NCBI RefSeq assembly: GCF_032922745.1
Contig: NZ_CP136693.1
Coordinates: 4,216,001-4,280,000 of the forward strand
Origin: Marinobacter salarius
GTDB lineage: Bacteria; Pseudomonadota; Gammaproteobacteria; Pseudomonadales; Oleiphilaceae
Direction: 5' to 3'
DNA: 64,000 nt
In this document: positions 16,631-25,044 of the stretch, piece after piece
How positions within the stretch are numbered: position 1 is the stretch's first letter
How the letters are laid out: every line of letters starts with the position of its first letter
Translations under genes and position numbers: made by a program
The notes under the pieces: generated by a model
Seen by the model: the letters and a program-made list of their open reading frames with translations, nothing else
Told to the model about the DNA's origin: nothing
The model's database searches: none

Positions 16631-17368
16631 TCAGGCTTCCTTTACGAACAGGTAGCCTTTGCTGCGTACGGTTTTAATGCGCCTCGGGTGGATAGGATCG
16701 TCGCCAATTTTGGGGCGTATCCTTGAAACCCGGACATCAATCGAACGATCCTGGCCGTCGTATTCGATTCCTCTCAGGGCGGTGAAAATTTCCTCCCGAC
16801 TGAGCACTCGGCCGGCATTGCTTGCCAATAGCCAGAGCAGGTCGAATTCAGCGCTGGTGAGATCAATGCTGTCATCGCTCAACCACGCCTCACGCATCGA
16901 CCTGTCTACCACCAGGTTGTTGAACTGCAGTCTGACCGGTTCTTCACCGCTACCCTCTTCCGCAGCCACCGTACCATTCTCGGTAACCCGCCTCAGCAAG
17001 GCGCGGATTCTCGCCAGCAACACCCTCGGCTGAACCGGCTTGCCGATGTAATCGTCGGCACCCATTTCCAGGCCGAGCACCTGGTCCAGATCGTCCGTGC
17101 GGGCAGTGAGCATGATAATCGGGCCTGGATAGAAAGGCCGCGCACGCCTGCATATGGATAGCCCATCCTCACCCGGCAACATCAGGTCAAGCACGACCAG
17201 ATCCGGCTGTTCCTTGCGGATGCGCTCCACCGCGTTCCCACCGTGAGTTTCGAGGGCGACAGTCAACCCGTTACTCTCCAGATACTCCCTGGTAAGCTCT
17301 GCCAGCCTCTCATCATCTTCGACTATAAGAATCCGCCAACTTTCGTTCGTCTGTTCCACGCCATCCAT
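16631..17368 (-). CDS. OmpR-family response regulator, RstA-like
   Basis: A DNA-binding response regulator of 245 residues. The receiver domain (about 12-125) shows DDERLAELTREYLE, the phospho-acceptor Asp in VVLDLMLPGEDG and the conserved Lys in YIGKPVQP. The C-terminal winged helix (about 150-240) contains LTSAEFDLLWLLASNAGRV and SIDVRVSRIRPKI. It is the first gene of a two-gene operon with the sensor kinase. Its start faces the olsBA promoter region across 299 bp. Confidence 0.88.
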   Translation of the reverse strand: MDGVEQTNESWRILIVEDDERLAELTREYLESNGLTVALETHGGNAVERIRKEQPDLVVLDLMLPGEDGLSICRRARPFYPGPIIMLTARTDDLDQVLGLEMGADDYIGKPVQPRVLLARIRALLRRVTENGTVAAEEGSGEEPVRLQFNNLVVDRSMREAWLSDDSIDLTSAEFDLLWLLASNAGRVLSREEIFTALRGIEYDGQDRSIDVRVSRIRPKIGDDPIHPRRIKTVRSKGYLFVKEA

Positions 17369-17580
17369 CTCTGATTTTGTTTTTCCGGTTTCTGAAACGT
17401 CCGGCCAACGTCACCCCACATGGCCGGACCAGAGCTGCCTGTCAGAAGATCAGCTACCCAACTGACAATACAGGCTACCTCCTGTAACAGCAATTATACA
17501 TGCTATTCAGAAATATACATGGAACCGCCTGTTCGTTACAGCCCGTGACAAAGGTCACAGCGCCACACCGGTAACGGGAC

Positions 17581-17620
17581 TTGTCACAAAGTCGTCATCC
17601 CCCGTTCATTCCGATGTCAC
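17581..17620 (+). promoter_or_regulatory. Predicted double PhoB box upstream of olsBA
   Basis: Four 7-bp half-sites lie exactly 11 bp apart: TTGTCAC (17581), TCGTCAT (17592), CGTTCAT (17603) and ATGTCAC (17614). This is the known architecture of PhoB boxes (CTGTCAT repeated every 11 bp). It lies about 50-90 bp before the olsB start. I infer that phosphate starvation switches on ornithine lipid synthesis here, as reported in other bacteria. Confidence 0.72.
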
Positions 17621-17667
17621 ACCGGATTCATAGCCTTGTCGAAAAGTGGAAACAAAGAGGCATTGCC

Positions 17668-18432
17668 ATGAACGCCCAGACTGCCCGCCTGTCACGCTCG
17701 GCCCGACAGCTTAAAACCGTCATCACCCAACAGCCGGATCTCGTTGAATCCGCCCAAAAACTGCGCTATCGGGTTTTTTCGGAAGAGTATGGTTCTGACC
17801 TGGGAGCTACCGTCCCTGGCATTGACGCGGACGAGTTTGACCGATTCTGCGATCACCTGATCGTCACCGACGAGAATACTGGTGAATTGGTGGCCACAAC
17901 ACGAGTGCTTCACCACAGTCAGGCCGTGGAAGCCGGTGGTTTCTATTCAGAAGGTGAGTTTGAACTCTCATCCCTTTACCAACTCCCCGGGACCGTCGCC
18001 GAGCTTGGGAGAACCTGTGTGCACCCAGACTATCGTAACGGCGCGACCATCAGCCTGTTGTGGGCGTCCGTTGCGGAATACCTCGTATCGCGAAACGTGG
18101 ACTACCTGATTGGCTGTGCCAGTATCGGTATGTCGGATGGCGGCTTGAAAGCCTGGCGCATAGCCCGCTACCTGCAGCGCGAATTCCTGGCTGGCGAGGA
18201 ATACCGGGTAACCCCGTTGCGGGCGCTGCCGCACCTGACCCACACTGTCAGCGAGGATCGCCCGGTGGACGTTCCCGCGCTGATCAAGGCCTACATGCGC
18301 CTCGGAGCCCGCGTCTGCGGCGAACCCTGCTGGGACCCGGACTTCCGTTGCGCGGACCTGTTGGTGGTACTGGATGTCAACAACCTGGCCAGTCGCTACA
18401 GCCGACATTTCATGCGCAAACAGGTCCGGTAA
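17668..18432 (+). CDS. olsB: L-ornithine N(alpha)-acyltransferase (first step of ornithine lipid synthesis)
   Basis: Transfers a 3-hydroxyacyl group from ACP to the alpha-amino group of ornithine to make lyso-ornithine lipid. The ATG at 17668 has AAAGAGG upstream, giving 254 residues of the GNAT-like OlsB family. Typical segments are AQKLRYRVFSEEYG near 35, DRFCDHLIVTD near 65, the AELGRTCVHPDYRNGATISLLW motif near 110 and a C-terminal LGARVCGEPCWDPDF. The longer in-frame extension to 17581 would overlap the PhoB box and is rejected. The acyltransferase gene olsA follows 35 bp later. Confidence 0.88.
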   Translation: MNAQTARLSRSARQLKTVITQQPDLVESAQKLRYRVFSEEYGSDLGATVPGIDADEFDRFCDHLIVTDENTGELVATTRVLHHSQAVEAGGFYSEGEFELSSLYQLPGTVAELGRTCVHPDYRNGATISLLWASVAEYLVSRNVDYLIGCASIGMSDGGLKAWRIARYLQREFLAGEEYRVTPLRALPHLTHTVSEDRPVDVPALIKAYMRLGARVCGEPCWDPDFRCADLLVVLDVNNLASRYSRHFMRKQVR

Positions 18433-18467
18433 ACGACTGGGACCATTCTGGAACCCGAGGATTGGCT

Positions 18468-19274
18468 ATGGAACGGATACGCCTGACCACAAGACTGGCA
18501 CTCTTTACCGGCTTTATGGGCCTGACGGCAACACTAGCCGGCACCCTGTTACTGATTGAGGCCCTGTTCCGCTGCCGGATCGACCGAGCGCCCTTCGCCC
18601 GCATTTGCTTCAATGGGGCAAGCCGCTGCCTTGGGTTTCGCATGTCCACGCAGGGTACCTTCAGCAACAAGCCCGTGCTCTACGTCAGCAACCACATCTC
18701 CTGGTCGGACATCCCTGTACTTGGCGGACAGGTGCCCCTGCGCTTTCTGTCCAAAGCGGAAGTCGGCCGCTGGCCGGTGATCGGTTGGCTGGCCACGCAG
18801 GCGGGCACACTGTTCATTCAACGCGGCAGTGGCAAAGCCGGTCAGGCTCGCCGCGAAATTACCAACACCTTATTGAGTGGGCAGTCGGTGCTGGTGTTTC
18901 CGGAAGGCACCACCACAGCAGGCGTGACGGTCCTGCCCTTTCATAGCCGCCTGCTGCACGCCGCGGCGGATGCGGGCGTGGACATACAGCCTCTCAGCAT
19001 CGGTTACCTGAGAAACGGCCGCCCCGACCATTTGGCGCCATTTATTGGCGACGACGAGTTCCAGCATCATTTAATTCGCATGCTTCGCCAGCCAGCAGTC
19101 GAGGTCGGCGTTATCGCCCACCCGGTGGTGACTATCGATAACAGCACGGACCTGGCAGATGTAACGCGGGATTTGCGACAGACAGTACACGAAGGGTTGC
19201 GGCAGATTCAGGAGGGACGCCTTTCAGATCAGGCATCAGACGGGCCGACAGCGATTGCCGGCCCGGAGCTGTAA
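18468..19274 (+). CDS. olsA: Lysophospholipid-type acyltransferase, OlsA-like
   Basis: Expected to add the second acyl chain to lyso-ornithine lipid. The ATG at 18468 gives 268 residues with one N-terminal membrane helix (about 8-30), the catalytic HX4D motif in NHISWSD, the glycine/arginine region RFLSKAEVGRWPVIG, and the acyl-acceptor motif FPEGTTTAG. These are the standard PlsC/LPLAT motifs. Its position 35 bp after olsB supports the ornithine-lipid role over general phosphatidic acid synthesis, though OlsA enzymes can do both. Transcription is probably from the PhoB-controlled promoter. Confidence 0.85.
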   Translation: MERIRLTTRLALFTGFMGLTATLAGTLLLIEALFRCRIDRAPFARICFNGASRCLGFRMSTQGTFSNKPVLYVSNHISWSDIPVLGGQVPLRFLSKAEVGRWPVIGWLATQAGTLFIQRGSGKAGQARREITNTLLSGQSVLVFPEGTTTAGVTVLPFHSRLLHAAADAGVDIQPLSIGYLRNGRPDHLAPFIGDDEFQHHLIRMLRQPAVEVGVIAHPVVTIDNSTDLADVTRDLRQTVHEGLRQIQEGRLSDQASDGPTAIAGPEL

Positions 19275-19275
19275 A

Positions 19276-19734
19276 TCAGCTCAGCGGATGGCCAGCGTTG
19301 ATTTCCTCTTCCGTGGCTTCACGCTTACCGATGATCTCCAGATCAAAGTACAGGGTAAAACCCGCCAGCGGATGATTGGCATCCACGCGCACCAGATTGC
19401 CATCAATACTCACCACCTGCACCACCTGGGCCGTGTCGCCGGTATTGGTCTGGAACTTCATCCCCACGTGCAGATTCTCCACCCCCTCGAACATGGAGCG
19501 GGGCACTTTGCGGATCAGTTCCGGATTATGCTCTCCGTACGCCATGGCCGGCGGCACGGTCACTTCCAGGCAATCGCCGACATTACGGTCTTTCACCGCT
19601 TTCTGGATGCCTTCGATGATTTCCGGGCTGCCCTCCAGGAAATGAAGTGGCTCACTGCCCTCGGAGGTGTCAACGAGCTCACCGAGCTTGTTCTTGAGGA
19701 CATAATGGACGGTTAATACAGCAGGTTTTTGCAT
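19276..19734 (-). CDS. FKBP-type peptidyl-prolyl cis-trans isomerase, SlyD-like
   Basis: A 152-residue prolyl isomerase of the SlyD/FKBP group with an inserted IF chaperone domain. HYVLKNKLGELVDTSEGSEPLHFLEGSPEIIEGIQKAV and PPAMAYGEHNPELI match the isomerase half-sites, and the inserted flap lies between about 70 and 125. It lacks the long His-rich metal-binding tail of E. coli SlyD. Its ATG shares the A of the upstream gene's TGA (TGATG at 19734), so it is translationally coupled to the CoA-transferase-like gene. Confidence 0.87.
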   Translation of the reverse strand: MQKPAVLTVHYVLKNKLGELVDTSEGSEPLHFLEGSPEIIEGIQKAVKDRNVGDCLEVTVPPAMAYGEHNPELIRKVPRSMFEGVENLHVGMKFQTNTGDTAQVVQVVSIDGNLVRVDANHPLAGFTLYFDLEIIGKREATEEEINAGHPLS

Positions 19735-21953
19735 CAGGCGTTTGTGTTTCCTGTATTCGGGGGTGTATCAGTCAGATTCAGGCCATGGATAACCAGGCGC
19801 CGGTCCAGTCTCGCCTTCAGGCTCCGGGGTTTATCCAGGCTCATGCGCTCCAGCAACGGCTGGTAGCGATTGTCGTCGTCGTTTGCCTTAACGGCGCGCC
19901 ACAAAGTCAACAGTTTACCACGACGAGTCGCCGTTGCGGCCTTCAGAGTTTGTAAAGCCTTGCCCAGCCGGAGTTCTTCATCGGTAAAGTCCCGCCCGAA
20001 CGGGAATGCTGGAAACATATCCGTGTCTCCGGCGATCTTTACAGCCTCTCCAACCGCCTCCGGCGTGTTATTGCACCAGTGCTCAGGCAGACGAAACGAA
20101 GCATCCACTTTTCCCGCTTTCTGGGCCTGCTTGAGCAAATCGGCCTGGAAACGGGAATCTGCAATGCGGATCAGTTGCAGGTATACCTGCTCGTCGGACT
20201 GACCCCTCAGATCCGCAATACCGTACTCGGTGATGACTATGTCGCGAAGATGACGGGGAATGGTGCAGTGCCCGTAACTGAAGACAATGTTGGACAGTGT
20301 TTCCCCACCGGACTTACGGGTGCTGCGCAGGGTCAGGATAGACCGCGCGCCCGGCAGCTCGTGGGCCATGGCGACAAAATTGTACTGGCCGCCAACACCG
20401 CTGACCACACGGCCGTCGTCCAGCCCATCGGACACGGCCGCACCGCTTAGCGTATGCATCATCGCCGAGTTGATAAACCGGCCATGCACCCTCTGTGCAG
20501 CTTTCAGACGCTGGTTGCCGAACGCGTGGTCATATAAGTGGTTGATGTAGTTGACGCTGGTCATGCAGATGCGTTGGCGGTCGCGCGGCGCCAGGTCCCG
20601 CAACCGCTGATAGAAGGCTTCGGGGCCGACGAAGAAGCCACCATGCACCACAATCCCTCCGGTCAGTGACTTTCCCAGGGCCAACGACTCAATGGCGCTT
20701 CTCGCCTCCTCACTGTCGAGATCCGGATCCAGGGATTGCTCGCCAACACGCAACCGCCCGCCTTTGAACTCGACCTCCGGATTCAGGATGCCGTAACGAC
20801 ACAGCCACTGCACGTCCCTGGCCCGTAACGGCGAGTCGATCAACTGTTCCCGCCGCAGGACATCAAGGGTGTCGAGAGAAACACTGTGAGTAAGTTCGCC
20901 CCGGTTTATCAATGTTTGCAGTCCGGCATGATCAAACACCTCGCGGGTCAGGACACCCGCCTCCATGAGGTAAATAAAACCATCCACCATCATTTCACTG
21001 CAGCCGTAGAGTCCCTCCTCGAAGACATCCGTGCCACCGTACTCGGAAACCACCGGGAAGCGGTCTGCCACCTTCAGGTGATCAAACACCTGCTTCCAAT
21101 GCTCGTTGTGACGATGCCGCAGAATCGCGCTGTGAACCAACGCCGCGCCCAGCGAGCCAATCCCCACCTGCAGGGTCCCTCCATCCCGGAGCAACGCACT
21201 GGCGTAGAACCCGATAAGGTGATCCTCCGGGCTGACCGACATTTGCGGTGCCGAAAACAGGGGGTAGTCGGAGGCGGCATGCTCCAGGACGATATCAAAC
21301 TGGCCCGTCTCGACGGCGGCGTCATTGCCGAGAAAGGGCAAATAGCTGTTGGTCTCTGCCACCAACGCCACGGGGGTTCCGGCCGCTTCCCGCGCCCGTA
21401 ATAGGGGCAGCAAGTCCAGGCTCAGGTCCGGGTTGCAGCTCAGGCTAACGTAGCCTTTCTGATCCGGCTCAGTCGCCGGAGCCACCATCTGGCCCACGAC
21501 GTTGACGCCCAGCGCCATAAGGTCGCGCACTGCGTGGGTGTAATTGGTGCAGACATAATTGCGCTGTTGGTCCTTGTTATTCAGGAAGGACCCGGCCTTG
21601 AAGAAAAACTCGGATACCCGCACGTTCTCGGGCAAGCGCTGACCAATCACGTCCCGTGCGTAATCAAGTTCCGGAATCCGCCCGTACAAGCGCTCGGCGA
21701 ACGGGCCCATGAAACGCTTTTCCAGCGATGAACTGCCACCGGGCGCGGTCAGGGATAGCGCCGTGACAATGTGAAGCTCTATGGACGGATCGTCCTTGGC
21801 ACGCTGGTAGAGAGCATTGGCAAAACGTATGGGTTTACCAAGCCCCAGTGGCAGGCCGAGTGTGATGCGCTTACCCACCCGGCGAATCAGCTCGTCTACA
21901 CAGGCGCTGCTGTCTGCGAGCGTTACCGGTTGTTCCTCCACCATCGCGGCCAT
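19734..21953 (-). CDS. Acetyl-CoA hydrolase/transferase family protein (long form)
   Basis: A 739-residue protein with the acetyl-CoA hydrolase/transferase fold, longer than the usual 500-residue family members such as Cat1. The C-terminal half contains GVGGQYNFVAMAHELPGARSILTL and SNIVFSYGHCTIPRHLRDIVITEYGIADLRGQSDEQVYLQLI, which are strong signatures of the C-terminal AcCoA_hydrolase domain with its catalytic region. The ATG at 21953 follows GGGAG by seven bases. The substrate (acetate, succinate or another acyl-CoA) cannot be told. It is coupled to the SlyD-like isomerase gene. Confidence 0.82.
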   Translation of the reverse strand: MAAMVEEQPVTLADSSACVDELIRRVGKRITLGLPLGLGKPIRFANALYQRAKDDPSIELHIVTALSLTAPGGSSSLEKRFMGPFAERLYGRIPELDYARDVIGQRLPENVRVSEFFFKAGSFLNNKDQQRNYVCTNYTHAVRDLMALGVNVVGQMVAPATEPDQKGYVSLSCNPDLSLDLLPLLRAREAAGTPVALVAETNSYLPFLGNDAAVETGQFDIVLEHAASDYPLFSAPQMSVSPEDHLIGFYASALLRDGGTLQVGIGSLGAALVHSAILRHRHNEHWKQVFDHLKVADRFPVVSEYGGTDVFEEGLYGCSEMMVDGFIYLMEAGVLTREVFDHAGLQTLINRGELTHSVSLDTLDVLRREQLIDSPLRARDVQWLCRYGILNPEVEFKGGRLRVGEQSLDPDLDSEEARSAIESLALGKSLTGGIVVHGGFFVGPEAFYQRLRDLAPRDRQRICMTSVNYINHLYDHAFGNQRLKAAQRVHGRFINSAMMHTLSGAAVSDGLDDGRVVSGVGGQYNFVAMAHELPGARSILTLRSTRKSGGETLSNIVFSYGHCTIPRHLRDIVITEYGIADLRGQSDEQVYLQLIRIADSRFQADLLKQAQKAGKVDASFRLPEHWCNNTPEAVGEAVKIAGDTDMFPAFPFGRDFTDEELRLGKALQTLKAATATRRGKLLTLWRAVKANDDDNRYQPLLERMSLDKPRSLKARLDRRLVIHGLNLTDTPPNTGNTNA

Positions 21954-22104
21954 AGTGTTACTCCCTTAGTTGCCGTCAGAATGCTTACCGATATGGATAA
22001 TCACATGTGCCATTACGACAGGCAATGCACTGAGACAGATAAGCGGTGGCGAGGATTCGTAAGAGGTCAGTCAGGGTTCAGAAGGAGAAAACGTCGGCGG
22101 GAGT

Positions 22105-22419
22105 TCAAAAATTCCAGCGAAGGTTGAGGCAGGCGCCCTCTTCAAGCAATGCGATACCGTGGTCTGGCTTGGCACGATCAGACGCGTAGGACTTCTTTCC
22201 CGAATCTGAGTCGCTGAGACTGAGGCTCAGCAGGCGAGAACCAATGGTCGCATACATGTCGGATTCTTCACGCTCGAAGTCACCCGACATCTCTTCCTGA
22301 AGCTGATACACATTCTCGGCCGGAACTTCGTCTGCAAACACACGTTCGCTCGCTTCGGCGCGAACGACGAAGGCGATCATGTTGAGTGCAAGTAGTGCGA
22401 CGAAGATACGGATAATCAT
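22105..22419 (-). CDS. Small exported hypothetical protein
   Basis: I do not recognise this 104-residue product. It begins with a plausible Sec signal peptide (MIIRIFVALLALNMIAFVVRA, cleavage near residue 21-24) followed by an acidic mature part rich in Glu, Asp and Ser. There is a single Cys near the C-terminus (EEGACLNLRWNF). The ribosome site is weak. It sits alone on the minus strand between two enzyme genes, with about 250 bp of AT-richer, repeat-bearing DNA upstream. Signal peptide plus codon use make it a likely real gene. Confidence 0.55.
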   Translation of the reverse strand: MIIRIFVALLALNMIAFVVRAEASERVFADEVPAENVYQLQEEMSGDFEREESDMYATIGSRLLSLSLSDSDSGKKSYASDRAKPDHGIALLEEGACLNLRWNF

Positions 22420-22668
22420 AATAATTCTGGCGACCTGTAATCGAAGCGGAATTCTACTGTCATGTAATGCTTAAGTCTAATGATTAAAGGTCAGAAAGAT
22501 GTGATTTTGCACACAAAAGCGCCGCTTTTTTGTCACAGGATCACCGCATTTTTGTCAAGAAAACAGCAATTTTTGTTGCAAACTGTAAGCACCCCACTCT
22601 GCCGCCTGTAACGGTCAGAGTGGCTGCTTCACGATGGGAGTTGTTAAAAAACCGTAACGCTTGCAGGA

Positions 22669-23706
22669 TTAAGGGCAGGGGTAGGTGTACACCTGGTTAA
22701 GGTTCTCTATCTCCCCAAGCACCTCTTCGCTCAGGGACACCGACGCTGACCCCAGGTTTTCACGAAGCTGCTCAAGCGTCGTGGCCCCAATAATGTTGCT
22801 GGTAACGAAATCACGGCTGGTCACGTACGCCAGCGCCATCTGTACCGGTGACAGCCCGTGGCTGGCCGCCAGGTCTACGTAGGCTCGGGTCGCCTCGGCA
22901 CCACGACCGCTGGTGTAACGGGTGAAGCGCTCAAACAAGGTCATCCTGGCGCCTTCCGGGCGCTTGCCATCAAGATACTTGCCAGAGAGCATGCCGAAGG
23001 CCAGCGGGGAGTACGCGAGCAGACCAACCTGTTCACGGCAGGCAATTTCCGCCATTCCCACCTCAAACGTGCGGTTGAGCAGGTTATAGGGGTTCTGGAC
23101 GCTGACCACCCTGGGCCAGTCATGCTCCCGGGCCAGCCTGAGGTATTCGTTCGTTCCCCATGGGGTTTCGTTGGAGATTCCTACGTGGCGGACTTTGCCT
23201 TCCTTGACCAGCTCCGCCAGTGTGCCCAGTGTCTCTTCAATGGGGGTAGCCTGTTCGTCCACACTGTGCCGGTACCCCAGCTTGCCAAAGAAATTGGCGT
23301 TACGATCCGGCCAGTGCACCTGATAGAGGTCGATATAATCGGTCTTGAGCCGGCGCAGGCTGTCTTCACAGGCCTGACGAATATGGTCCCGGGTCAGGCG
23401 CGGGCCATCCCGGAGGTAACCCAGTCCATTACCCGGCCCCGCCACTTTGGAAGCAATCACCAGATCGTCGCGACGGCCCCGCTTCGCCAGCCAGTTGCCC
23501 AGATACCTTTCCGTGAGGCCCTGGGTTTCAGCCCGCGGGGGCACCGGGTACATCTCCGCGGCATCGATGAAATTAATGCCCTCGGAGGTGGCCAGGTCCA
23601 GCTGCTCAAACGCTTGCTGTTCGGTATTTTGCTCGCCCCAGGTCATGGTGCCCAGGCAAATCTCGCTTACATCAATGTCGGTCCTGCCGAGCTTGCGGGT
23701 TTTCAT
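22669..23706 (-). CDS. NADP(H)-dependent aldo/keto reductase, Tas-like
   Basis: A 345-residue (alpha/beta)8-barrel oxidoreductase of the aldo/keto reductase superfamily, closest to the Tas group. The N-terminal MKTRKLGRTDIDVSEICLGTMTWG is typical. The catalytic Asp and Tyr are in FIDAAEMYPVPP, the Lys in LVIASKVAG and the His in YQVHWPD. The cofactor-binding IIGATTLEQLREN is near the C-terminus. GGGAG precedes the ATG. It diverges from the glycosyltransferase gene and shares the intergenic region that carries a PhoB box. The natural substrate is unknown. Confidence 0.88.
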   Translation of the reverse strand: MKTRKLGRTDIDVSEICLGTMTWGEQNTEQQAFEQLDLATSEGINFIDAAEMYPVPPRAETQGLTERYLGNWLAKRGRRDDLVIASKVAGPGNGLGYLRDGPRLTRDHIRQACEDSLRRLKTDYIDLYQVHWPDRNANFFGKLGYRHSVDEQATPIEETLGTLAELVKEGKVRHVGISNETPWGTNEYLRLAREHDWPRVVSVQNPYNLLNRTFEVGMAEIACREQVGLLAYSPLAFGMLSGKYLDGKRPEGARMTLFERFTRYTSGRGAEATRAYVDLAASHGLSPVQMALAYVTSRDFVTSNIIGATTLEQLRENLGSASVSLSEEVLGEIENLNQVYTYPCP

Positions 23707-23745
23707 GCTTACTCCCGAATCTGGTTGCTGAAAAAGGTAAAGGGA

Positions 23746-23774
23746 TTGTCACGGGATTGTCCCGGAACTGTCAT
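23746..23774 (+). promoter_or_regulatory. Predicted PhoB box upstream of the glycosyltransferase-PAP2 pair
   Basis: Three 7-bp half-sites repeat at exactly 11-bp intervals: TTGTCAC (23746), TTGTCCC (23757) and CTGTCAT (23768, a perfect match to the PhoB half-site consensus). They lie about 55-80 bp before the preferred glycosyltransferase start. The same pattern precedes olsB. This suggests that phosphate limitation activates the operon; the divergent aldo/keto reductase gene could also be affected. Confidence 0.7.
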
Positions 23775-23826
23775 GCCAGGTTTCCATAGTGGAGGCATGA
23801 AAGAGGAAACCACAGGTAACACCGCG

Positions 23827-25044
23827 ATGAGAGTCACCCAGGCTTCAGGGCGCAAGCACCACATTACCATTGTTTCGGAGACCTTTCCTCCGGAAATCAA
23901 TGGTGTGGCGAACACACTCAGGCACCTATGCCTGGGCCTGATGCAACGCGGCCACAAGGTAACGGTCATCCGTCCACGCCAACGCCATGAATCAAAAGGA
24001 CGATTCGAAGGTGCCGGGGAATGCCTGTTTTCCGACGAGCACGTGGTGACCGGCCTGCCGCTGCCGGGCTACAGTGACTTGAGGTTTGGAATGACCCGGC
24101 CGGGTTTCCTGGCCTCACTCTGGACGCATCAACGCCCGGATGCCGTTTACGTTGCCACCCAGGGGCCCCTCGGCGTAGCGGCTGTTGCGGCCGCCAGACG
24201 GGCCGGCATCCCGGTCAGTTCCGGCTTCCACACCAACTTCCATGCCTACAGCCGCTACTACGGCGCTGGATTCCTGGAAAAACTGTTGTGCAGCTATGGC
24301 CGTTGGTTTCACAACAGAACGGCCATAACTCTGGTGCCAACCCGGAAAATCGCACAGACCACCCATGACATGGGCATTCACCCAACATCGGTCTGGAGTC
24401 GCGGCGTTGACTGCACCCGTTTTTCGCCCCACAAACGGGACGCGGCGCTCCGGCAGCAATGGGGACTGCAAGCTAACGACCGGGCGGTACTCTACGTTGG
24501 TCGCCTCGCTCCGGAAAAAAACCTTCAGATGGCGGTGTCATGCTTCGAACGTATCCGAGGACTGCACCCCTGCGCGAAGTTCGTACTGGTCGGAGATGGG
24601 CCGATGCGCAAGCGCCTTGCCGAACGCCATCCCGATTACGTTTTTGCCGGAACCCGCCGTGGCGAAGATCTGGCCCGGCACTATGCCTCCGGTGACATTT
24701 TCCTGTTCCCCAGCAAAACCGACACCTTCGGCAACGTGGTTACTGAAGCCATGGCCAGTGGCCTGGCGGTGGTTGCTTTTGACGATGCCGCCGCCAGCGA
24801 ACATATCCGCCATGAAGACAACGGTATGAAGGCTCAACTCAGCAACGACGAAGGCTTTGTCGACCATGCCCTGCGCCTGGCTGACCAGCCAACCCTGATG
24901 AACAGGATACGGGCACAGGCACGCCTGGACGCACTGGACCTGAATTGGGCCGCACAAGTTGAGCAGTTCGAACACCTGATACTGAACCAGCCACTGAGGA
25001 ACAGCTACAATGCCCTCCACAAGCAAAGCATCTCGCTTCTTTAA
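23827..25044 (+). CDS. GT4-family glycosyltransferase (possible glycolipid synthase)
   Basis: A GT-B-fold glycosyltransferase of about 405 residues. The N-terminal TIVSETFPPEINGVANTL and C-terminal RLAPEKNLQMAVSCFE, FAGTRRGEDLARHYASGDIFLFPSKTDTFGNVVTEAMASGLAVVAF are classical GT4 motifs, including the EX7E-type retaining motif. The family includes MgtA-like and diacylglycerol glucosyl- or mannosyltransferases. The start at 23827 is preferred because 23773 is inside the PhoB box; an ATG at 23797 has GGAGG but only one base away. It overlaps the PAP2 gene by 35 bp. I infer a role in glycolipid synthesis during phosphate starvation; cell-wall or polysaccharide roles remain possible. Confidence 0.8.
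   Translation: MRVTQASGRKHHITIVSETFPPEINGVANTLRHLCLGLMQRGHKVTVIRPRQRHESKGRFEGAGECLFSDEHVVTGLPLPGYSDLRFGMTRPGFLASLWTHQRPDAVYVATQGPLGVAAVAAARRAGIPVSSGFHTNFHAYSRYYGAGFLEKLLCSYGRWFHNRTAITLVPTRKIAQTTHDMGIHPTSVWSRGVDCTRFSPHKRDAALRQQWGLQANDRAVLYVGRLAPEKNLQMAVSCFERIRGLHPCAKFVLVGDGPMRKRLAERHPDYVFAGTRRGEDLARHYASGDIFLFPSKTDTFGNVVTEAMASGLAVVAFDDAAASEHIRHEDNGMKAQLSNDEGFVDHALRLADQPTLMNRIRAQARLDALDLNWAAQVEQFEHLILNQPLRNSYNALHKQSISLL

Noticed and set aside
23773..23826. Earlier in-frame ATG start codons for the glycosyltransferase
   Set aside because: The ATG at 23773 is inside the PhoB box and the one at 23797 has GGAGG only one base away; the family homology begins after 23827.
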